This document shows positions 57,523 through 64,000 of a stretch of 64,000 nucleotides of DNA, piece by piece. The notes under the pieces are model-generated. The model saw nothing but the letters and a program-made list of their open reading frames with translations, was not told where the DNA came from and did not search any database. The translations under genes were made by a program, and so were the position numbers. How positions within the stretch are numbered: position 1 is the first letter of the stretch; each line of letters begins with the position of its first letter. The DNA comes from Amoebophrya sp. A120 (Eukaryota; Sar; Dinophyceae; Syndiniales; Amoebophryaceae): positions 3,343,144-3,407,143 of the forward strand of contig CAJINV010000012.1 in assembly GCA_905178155.1 (NCBI GenBank), written 5' to 3'.

Positions 57523-57975
57523 TTTAGTCATGGGCCAGACGAAAGCCGTTTCACTGTACTTCATCTGTGCGGCAACGTGCAAAAACCAATCTGGTGTTTC
57601 GGTTGGATGTGGCACGGAGAGGACGGCCCCGTCGTTATCGCTTTTCCAATCCCGGGGGCATCTCTCCGTATAATCGTAGTCAAACACCAGCACCGCGGCC
57701 GGGTTACCTGCAAACGTCCGGGTCGTGAACGCGTTTACCACCCAGGTGTCGCACTTCAAAACCCGGGTGCTGCTCTTATTCCTATTTCTTGTTGTACTAC
57801 CTGTCGCAGCGACTTTAGTCACGACGTCGTCAATACTTTGGTTTTTTGTACCAGCGGGGGACGGGTTTGGCGTTGGCTCCGGAGGTTCGGCGGTGGTGGA
57901 TTTTTTCTGTTTCTTCGACATCCTGTCTCGGTTGTTGGGGTTGCGGAGGACAAACGATGAAATCGGGTCAGTCAC
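57360..57975 (-). pseudogene. PhzF-family protein, N-terminal half only
   Basis: Minus-strand frame starting at ATG 57975. The first ~70 residues are a Lys/Pro/Ser-rich extension. The PhzF fold begins with VVNAFTTRTFAGNPAAVLVF and continues with a SETAFV motif and RIRWWTPTNEVDLCGHATLA, all hallmarks of the phenazine biosynthesis-like isomerase family, including the Glu of SETAFV and the GHATLA loop. The family normally has a second domain of similar size. Here the frame runs into repeat F immediately after ASAHP and stops at a TAA within it. It is either a truncated pseudogene or an exon whose continuation is not in this window. It is the only confident minus-strand gene here. Confidence 0.75.
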
Positions 57976-58767
57976 ATCAGTTGAAGCTTACACAAAGACG
58001 ACAAAAACTACAGGGGGTTAGACTTATACTCCTCACCTTACCATGCTGAAAGAATCTGCCAGCTAGGTCATTGCAAAAGGGAAAAGAAAAAACCCGAGGA
58101 TCAATTACAATTACAATTTTTCTACGATGCCAGGCTCCTCCAGCAAAAATGGAGATGGAACGCTACGTACCTACGGCGTCAAACAACGACGTTCTTCTCC
58201 ACGACCAGTAGCTGCAGCTGCAATGACCACATCACAGCGGACGAGAAGGTCTTGTCTATCGATTTTTGGTGTCAGTCTACTTCAGTACATTGGTTGGAGA
58301 TTAGGTGGTAGGGGTTGTTCCGAATCGAAAAAATATTACCGCATCTGCTATTTGGTCTGGTGTTCTGCTGCCTGCTTGACGGTCGAATTTGGTCCGAGGG
58401 TCTTTCTACGCGGTGCTTCTTGTAGTCGCGCGTGATTTCTCTCCTTTCGTCGAAGGATTCCAGAGACCGCACGCGCGGAATGCAGTCCCCGCCCGCGCCC
58501 ACTACGATCCCGCAGGAGCTGCTGCTTTTCGAGCTGGTGCCCAGTGTCACCTCGGACGCGCAGCTCGTCATCTGGTGCCCGACCACGTGACAGCTGCCTG
58601 ACTGACCCGGCACAACGCCGCCACTTCGCGACGACACGCCGAGTTGCCGCGTGCTGCTACACCTACTCAGACCGTTGCTATTACTGGAAGAAGGACCCCC
58701 GGGACCGCCTATGCCGCTCGTTGTGCCCGAGCTAATGAACCAGACGGGTTCTGGATGTTGTGCCCGA
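57976..58767. other. Mosaic segment between PhzF fragment and repeat F copy 2
   Basis: Short frames in several registers (58127-58435 plus; 58272-58928 minus). A coding-looking patch around 58470-58590 (TIPQELLLFELVPSVTSDAQ, then LVIWCPTT and a stop) may be a gene fragment. I cannot assign a function or a full model. Confidence 0.35.
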
Positions 58768-58817
58768 GCTAGATGACGCGTTCTTCCGCGGAGGAGTGTT
58801 TTTAGGCATGGGAAAAG
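58768..58817 (+). repeat. ~45-bp repeat F, copy 2
   Basis: GCTAGATGACGCGTTCTTCC, then GCGGAGGAGTGTTTTTAGGC and ATGGGAAAAG. It abuts a family A introner that lacks its left end. Confidence 0.9.
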
Positions 58818-58988
58818 AATGACAGAGTCTGTGAGGTCTCTTTCATGCCTATCCTGCATGAGAAAATCTCTCCCAACTTGGTCAAAAGTGGACAGCTTTT
58901 GGCACTCATGCAACACAGATTTTTGCATGATTCGGATTTAGCATGACAAGTTGCAATCTTCCAGACCCAGACACTTTTGCAATCCATA
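58818..58988. mobile_element. Truncated family A introner (left end missing)
   Basis: The interior and right end (CTTCCAGACCCAGACACTTT then TGCAATCCATA) match family A, but the left TIR and ~80 nt are replaced by repeat F. With one TIR only, it shows that the junction with F arose after the introner insertion. Confidence 0.85.
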
Positions 58989-59146
58989 AAGAAGGAAGTG
59001 ACAGACTTGAATATCGACTTGCTGGAACTGATTTCCGCAAATTCTAATGGAATCAATAGATGAGGATGACGAATGGTGAAGATGGAGAAAAGCATCAGAA
59101 CTATTGAGACTCGCACAACTTCGAATCCGAATGTACGTTAGGATTT

Positions 59147-59581
59147 TTGCTGAGGCCGACCGCCGATCCTGAAATAGAGCTCGTTGACACAGACAACGAA
59201 GATGACTTCGATATGTTGCTGGGCGCAAGCTCCTGCGGGTACGATGATCTGGATGATCGCAATTGTACTTCTGAACGGTCGTCTGGTTCATCACCAGTAG
59301 AAAAGATAAAGCTACAAGAACTCCCACCTGCGATGCATGTTGACCACACAGGAGAGGTTGTAGAAGTAGCTCCTCTCGAGGAGCCAGAGGCAGAAGAGGG
59401 GCTCACGGGGGCTTCGCCTGTGGAGGTCGTCGCACAGAAAACTACTACACATCTACTTACCACTGGGGATTGCGACTTCGAGAACAAAATCAAGATCGAA
59501 AAGTCTTCTCAAGGAACAAACTGCTCTTTACTTCTCACTACTTGCTGGAGGCAAGGAAAAGTTCTCTCGGTGCCGTCGTGA
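59147..59581 (+). CDS. Acidic hypothetical protein fragment
   Basis: Coding-like frame, open from about 59108, with many Asp/Glu residues: DPEIELVDTDNEDDFDMLLG, then PLEEPEAEEGLTGASPVEVV. No ATG is near the start, so it may be an internal exon, consistent with the truncated introner upstream. It ends at TGA 59579. No domain recognised. It lies inside the F-bounded mosaic, so it may be a fragment. Confidence 0.35.
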   Translation: MLRPTADPEIELVDTDNEDDFDMLLGASSCGYDDLDDRNCTSERSSGSSPVEKIKLQELPPAMHVDHTGEVVEVAPLEEPEAEEGLTGASPVEVVAQKTTTHLLTTGDCDFENKIKIEKSSQGTNCSLLLTTCWRQGKVLSVPS

Positions 59582-60168
59582 GACAAATTATCGGATTGGA
59601 AATTGATCACTACAAAAGAAATGGATCACTCATCTTCGAGGGGAGTAGTAGAGGGCTGTCGGTTGTGCGGCCAGACGTCACGAATCGCCAAGATTGCTGA
59701 CTAAATACGCGCTCAAAAATTTGTGATCATGACATCACTGCCCCACGACTGTTGATGTTGAAGTTGATACTAATGGGCAGGCGCAATACAGATTGATATT
59801 TTGGAAAAACCAAAAAATGAAACAGACTTTCGGCACAGGAGCTTTCATCTTTTCTGGGTTTGAATGATTCTCCGAAACTGAAACTGAAACGCTGCTGAAA
59901 ACATCAACACTTAACTAGACTCACATAGTGAGCGCTGATATACATAATAAAACTACAACCCCTATTGCAACTGCTCAACTGCTTTTCCTAGAATATATAT
60001 TTTTATTATTTGGCTGCAAGACCCGGTCTCTTTGATTTGTCTCTTAAAAGTTCTCTCGTCCCCTTGATTTTCGCTTTGAACAGCAGAGTTGCTTCTGACT
60101 TTGTTACCCGAGTAATTTATTGATTTCTCTTCGTTAGAGTGCTTCACTTACAGACGGTCTCGATAAAA
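59582..60168. other. Spacer
   Basis: AT-rich, no supportable gene; only short frames on both strands. Confidence 0.5.
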
Positions 60169-60705
60169 ATGAAAACGTTCTCCTTTGTTCGTCATGTCCT
60201 TGCAACGACCTCCGCCGGTGGCATGTTTTTCAACTTTCCTGGAGAAGTTTTGGTAGCTTTGTTGAGTGCGGAAATTTTTCAGACTACTCCAAGCACCACT
60301 AGCTACTTTCCCCAAACAGTGGTGGCTGTGCAATTTAGGTCTGGTTTACAGCCCGGAAGCAGCAGCGATGGTAGCAAGGGGAATAGGGGAAGAGGACGAG
60401 TCAGCGGGCCTGGAAGACGCGGAGGGCGGTCGCAAAGATTCCTGTTGAACAGGGAAATGCGGGACTACGTTGAGAACGGCAACCTTTCAGGCGCGAAGGG
60501 TGTTTTTGAAGATATGAAACAGATAGGCGTGAAGCCGGACGTCGTCAGCTACAACACGTTGCTGGGCGGCCTTGTGTTTTTAGGCATGGGAAAAGCAATA
60601 GATGACGCGTTCTTCCGCGGAGGGGTGTTTTTAGGCGGAAAGCTTTCCGGACGCGGAAGGTGCTGCCATTCTTCTGGTGCATTTCTCCCCCTGCCGCCGC
60701 TCTGA
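60169..60705 (+). pseudogene. PPR-motif protein fragment interrupted by repeat F
   Basis: From ATG 60169 the frame has a hydrophobic/Ser-Thr-rich leader that could target an organelle, a Gly/Arg-rich stretch (GNRGRGRVSGPGRRGGRSQR), then one good pentatricopeptide unit: MRDYVENGNLSGAKGVFEDM and KQIGVKPDVVSYNTLLGGL. PPR proteins bind organelle RNA and normally carry many such units. Here repeat F (60574-60636) follows the first unit. Read through, the frame ends at 60705. If GTGTTT...TTTTTAG (60574-60634) is spliced as a 61-nt intron, the frame continues AESFPDAEGAAILLVHF to a stop near 60746, which looks slightly more PPR-like. Either way the protein is far shorter than normal. Confidence 0.55.
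60574..60636 (+). repeat. ~45-bp repeat F, copy 3 with partial second unit
   Basis: GTGTTTTTAGGCATGGGAAA (the 3' half of F) is followed by TAGATGACGCGTTCTTCCGC and a second GTGTTTTTAGGC, so the element is bounded by a 12-bp direct repeat. Confidence 0.88.
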
Positions 60706-60826
60706 TGTCTGCATCGGCAGAGTCGGATGTTGAAGATAGCAGATAGACAGTAGCTGCGTTTGTGATTTTCGGTTTGGTCAATCCAACAAGTCCATCCGAG
60801 CCCGCAGGCTTTGTCTTTGGGGGCTA

Positions 60827-61285
60827 ATGAGGAAATATCGCCAACATGGAAACTGCCCCGCGTGGCTTACGCCATTGCGGAAGTTTTTCCTCATTTGCCT
60901 GGTATTTGAAAAGATGTCTGCTACCAACCCTACCAGAAAGTATCGCGCGATGCTAGCGAACGCTATTACAGGTTCTGGCAGTTTCTGGGTAGAGGTATCC
61001 CGCGATAAAGCGGAGGGCTCAGGTCTGTACCTAAGTAACGAACTTGGGGGCATTAGGAGTTTTCTTTGTCTAGTTTGTCTTTTGCGCTGGGATTCATTTC
61101 TCACTGACATGGTGGCCGAAGTTTCTACTCGTATCCGCAAAAGCAAGCTCGAGTATGGCACCAAGCGAGTGCTGCAGGTGTTTCTGCAGTCCGCACACTT
61201 TCGCAATTCGCGCATGACAAACAGGGGCAATACTAGCCTTATCCCGCTTCCCGTGTCAATAAATAATGGGTTTTCTGACTTATAA
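60827..61285 (+). other. Open frame of uncertain coding status
   Basis: A 152-codon plus-strand frame (with KMSATNPTRKYRAMLANAIT) overlaps a 194-codon minus-strand frame (60778-61362). Neither has a known domain, and I cannot decide which, if either, is coding. The segment lies between repeats F3 and F4. Confidence 0.25.
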
Positions 61286-61499
61286 CTAGTCATGGTAGAG
61301 ATTTTTACGCTTTGGGGCAACTTTCGCAATTGCACGCAACCACCACCAAAGCTGGCGCTCACAGCTTGAGGAAAAGCTTTCTGTCGATGGGATCATCGGA
61401 CAGATTGAATTAATCGCAGGGGAGTGGGGATCTAGGACGCAAAAAATGCGTCTACCGCCCCAGAGATGGGGCGAGACGCCCACATGTTTGAAGCTAGAT

Positions 61500-61552
61500 G
61501 ACGCGTTCTTCCGCGGAGGGGTGTTTTTAGGGATGGGAAAAGAACTGGAGTG
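61500..61552 (+). repeat. ~45-bp repeat F, copy 4
   Basis: AAGCTAGATGACGCGTTCTT, then CCGCGGAGGGGTGTTTTTAG and GGATGGGAAAAG. Same orientation as the other copies. Confidence 0.9.
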
Positions 61553-62469
61553 GGACGGGGTGGAGACCATGAATAATGAGACAGAACCCGTGATTGTGAG
61601 TTTTTAGAAGTAGTAGAGGAGGTTCTTGTTGACGTGGTCACCGCAGCTGTAGGCAGAGTTTGAGTTACTTTCACAGCAGTTCTTGCGTGTCCATGCCGTC
61701 AGCAGCACGAGAAGTTGATGCTTTTGTTTCGTTTCGAGAAGTTGGACTTGAAATTGAAGAGAGCGCTCTTGAGAATTTGTGATCTTGTTTCAAGAACACA
61801 GAAGTAATGACGTTTCTAGAAAAGAAAAAGTTCTGACATTCTTTTCGAAAGAAAAATGACGATCTGAATCAGCTTCAGACGCAATCACAGCAGCGCTCTA
61901 GCGACCGAACCTAAATCCTGTTCACCACGAGCAATCGGTCGTGCTTGAAATTTCTACTAGATCGTACTTTCCTTCGGTCATATCTCTGTGAAAGTCGACT
62001 ACACGTAAAAGAGGATCTTTAAATCGTGGCTCTTTCATCAACACCATGAAGATAGAGCTCAAGAGAACTGTCCTGGATCAACATCCCAGCAAAGTGAAAC
62101 GCGATGGATCAACATTCCAGCAGAGTGAAACGCGATCTAAAACAATTTGTTGGTTCAAACGCATCTTGATTCGGAGAGGAAAAACCATTTCACGAATGAT
62201 CTGGATCAAATCTAAATGTTCTAAAGATCTCGACACTGCGATGATCGCGATAGACAAGCCAATCAATGCCACTCGCTGAGCTAAAAACACGACCTTGTTC
62301 CAAAATCCATATGCCACTACTATCACCTCCCCGTCCTTCTTTCACAACTACAGGGAAACTAGAGTGGTAGAATACTTTTTGGTATTCTGCTTCTATTGTC
62401 TGTACCTGGGTACATACAAATCATTGAACCTGAATCAGTACTTCAAACCCTCCACAAACCACACACAAA
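61553..62469. other. Spacer upstream of the ribosomal protein gene
   Basis: No supportable gene. The 77-codon frame at 62046-62279 is largely produced by a 31-bp tandem duplication. Confidence 0.5.
62075..62136. repeat. 31-bp tandem duplication
   Basis: Two units (62075-62105, 62106-62136), each starting GGATCAACAT and ending AGTGAAACGCGAT, with two mismatches. Confidence 0.9.
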
Positions 62470-64000
62470 ATGGCCACTGCGCGCCCGACTGTGTCCGTCT
62501 ACCTGGCGGAGAAGCCCGGTGAGACCGCGAAGAAGGCCATCTGCCTGCCGCAGGTGTTCTCCGCCCCGTTGCGCCCGGACATCGTCCGCGTCGTCCACAC
62601 CAACATGAACAAGAACAAGCGTCAGGCTTGCGCCGTCAAGAACGAAGCTGGTTACGACACCGCCGCCATCTCCTGGGGAACTGGTCGCGCCATGGCCCGT
62701 ATCCCGCGTGTCCCGGGTGGCGGTACCCACCGATCCGGACAGGGTAAGAAGAAGATGTTTTGCTTGCTTTGCATAGCTACAGAGATGTGGTTGTTGTGTT
62801 TCTAAATTCCGCGTGACAGGCTTTTGATTATAAGCAACGGTTTTTGCATGACACCGAATTTCAATTTCTATTGCGAATGTCGCACCAACATCTATGTCGT
62901 TCTGTCTTGCTGATCTCGCTTTATCTAAATCTAAATCCTATAACACTATCAGGTGCTTTCGGTAACATGTGCCGTGGTGGTGGTATGTTCAACCCGACCA
63001 AGACTTGGCGCAAGTGGCACCGCAAGACCAACGTGACCCAGAAGCGTCACGCTCTGGCCACCGCTATCGCTGCCACCGCCGTCCCGGCCCTGGTCATGGC
63101 CCGCGGTCACCGCATCGAGGAGGTATAGAGATTTTCCTTAGCACGTCACATTACTCATGCGTTTCTAAATCTAAACCTGCTTCTAGACGGAAGCTCGATG
63201 TCCAGTCCTCGCGCTCTACTTGATATCTGTCATGTGTAAATGGCCATCCATTTTTTCACTATCCTCAGGTCCCGGAAATGCCGTTGGTTGTCTCCGATGA
63301 GGCTAACAAGATTGAGAAGACCAAGTCCGCCGTCGCTTTGCTGAAGGAACTCGGCTGCACTGCCGACCTCGACAAGGTCGTGGATTCAAAGAAGATCCGT
63401 GCCGGACGCGGAAAGGCCCGCAACCGTCGCTACGTCATGCGCAAGGGACCGCTGGTCGTCCACAACATGTCCAAGGAGGCCATGACCACTGGTATTTCTG
63501 CTTTTGATTGTGCTGTCTTCACGCGTGGTTCTTCGCGTATGAGTGATTTTTGCTGGAATTTTCTGGTGCTTCTGAGAGTTGTCACGGGAGCCTGGTGCTG
63601 TCGAGAGATTTATCGGAAATGATCCCACTGTGTCCTTATGATGACACAAACTTTGGGATCAACCATCTGATTCTGAAGCATGGTGTCCTCTCGCGAGGAT
63701 GCCGCGTTTTAGCAATCTGTGATTGATTCTAAACTTTTGACAAGCATATGTCTGATTCTGTAATAATAAACCGTCTGTCATACCGTTCTCTTCGCTATGA
63801 TGACACTTTACGGATCAACCATCGGACCTTGCGTCAGCTTTGGGTGAATCTTTAAATCATGACAAGCATATGTCTGAACTTCTCTTCTTGCCATCCAGCA
63901 TGACAAAGACGTCGTTGTATGTCGTAAACCGCAAGACAAATTTAGAACTTCAACCCCATAATCCTCGTTTCTATCCACACAAAAACCACAGGTTCTTCCC
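62470..64000 (+). CDS. RPL4: Large-subunit ribosomal protein L4 (uL4), 3' partial
   Basis: Exons 62470-62743, 62953-63122, 63269-63491 and the start of a fourth at 63992; the gene runs off the window. All introns are canonical GT-AG and none is an introner. The protein shows family signatures: [40 protein letters not shown], then [40 protein letters not shown], and [20 protein letters not shown]. uL4 lies beside the peptide exit tunnel of the 60S subunit and is required for assembly. Codon use is strongly C-ending, as expected for a highly expressed gene. The third intron (63492-63991) is the longest and hosts two snoRNA candidates, fitting the habit of ribosomal protein genes to host box C/D snoRNAs. 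Confidence 0.95.
63633..63760 (+). ncRNA. Box C/D snoRNA candidate 1 (18S A28 guide, snR74/SNORD27-like)
   Basis: Box C ATGATGA at 63638-63644 and box D CTGA at 63752-63755. GACAAGCATATG ends one nucleotide before box D and is complementary to CATATGCUUGUC near the 5' end of 18S rRNA. The D+5 rule then points to A28 in yeast numbering, the snR74/SNORD27 site. A D' box CTGA at 63667-63670 follows GGATCAACCA, complementary to UGGUUGAUCC at 18S positions ~5-14. A small stem (TCCTC/GAGGA) lies between. A strong terminal stem is not obvious, and the C-D distance is long for the class. Confidence 0.7.
63792..63883 (+). ncRNA. Box C/D snoRNA candidate 2 (same guide, tandem copy)
   Basis: Box C ATGATGA at 63797-63803, box D CTGA at 63874-63877, and guide GACAAGCATATG at 63861-63872 with the same one-nucleotide spacing. 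GGATCAACCA is also kept (63812-63821), but no D' CTGA follows it. Total length ~90 nt is typical. Conservation of both 18S-complementary blocks while the rest diverges is strong evidence of function. Confidence 0.75.

Noticed and set aside
58272-58928. 218-codon minus-strand frame.
   Set aside because: Its N-terminus is encoded by the antisense of a truncated introner and repeat F; the rest is low complexity, so it is most likely a shadow.

Overview
Eukaryotic nuclear DNA, read as a syndinian dinoflagellate of the Amoebophrya type. No bacterial-style genes or ribosome binding sites are visible, and almost all genes lie on the + strand. The coding sequences are broken by many short elements that share three properties: terminal inverted repeats, 5-bp target-site duplications, and excision points that restore the reading frame but cannot be GT-AG. 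This matches my memory of the 'introner' elements reported for Amoebophrya. The assignment rests on that architecture, not on a database match.

Layout. 0-1.7 kb: NHL-repeat protein. 2.4-4.3 kb: GC-rich block without convincing genes. 4.6-10.9 kb: ~1,636-aa membrane protein ending in a rhodanese/Cdc25-like domain. 11.9-20.7 kb: damaged low-complexity gene split by a ~5.9-kb non-coding block with tandem repeats. 23.2-26.9 kb: an intact-looking relative of that gene. 28.7-29.7 kb: Qc-type SNARE. 30.9-33.4 kb: protein kinase. 33.5-45.6 kb: one ~3,031-aa gene with 13 introners. 47.2-50.0 kb: DEAD-box RNA helicase of the DDX5/Dbp2 type. 51.5-53.9 kb: polytopic membrane protein. 54.5-57.5 kb: pentameric ligand-gated channel-like protein. 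57.3-61.6 kb: mosaic of truncated genes (PhzF-like, PPR, unknown ORFs) bounded by four copies of a ~45-bp repeat. 62.5 kb to the end: ribosomal protein L4 (uL4), with two tandem box C/D snoRNA candidates in its third intron.

I found 36 TIR introner-like elements in seven end families (named A, B, C, D, E, G, I here), plus one TIR-flanked intron (H) that uses GT-AG. In the helicase an introner splits the Walker A motif, and in the kinase another splits the HRD catalytic loop. In both, removing the element plus one TSD copy restores the motif exactly, which is internal proof that these are spliced introns. At least two families occur in both orientations. The snoRNA candidates carry a 12-nt guide complementary to the 5' end of 18S rRNA, spaced from box D so as to target the A28 position (the snR74/SNORD27 site).
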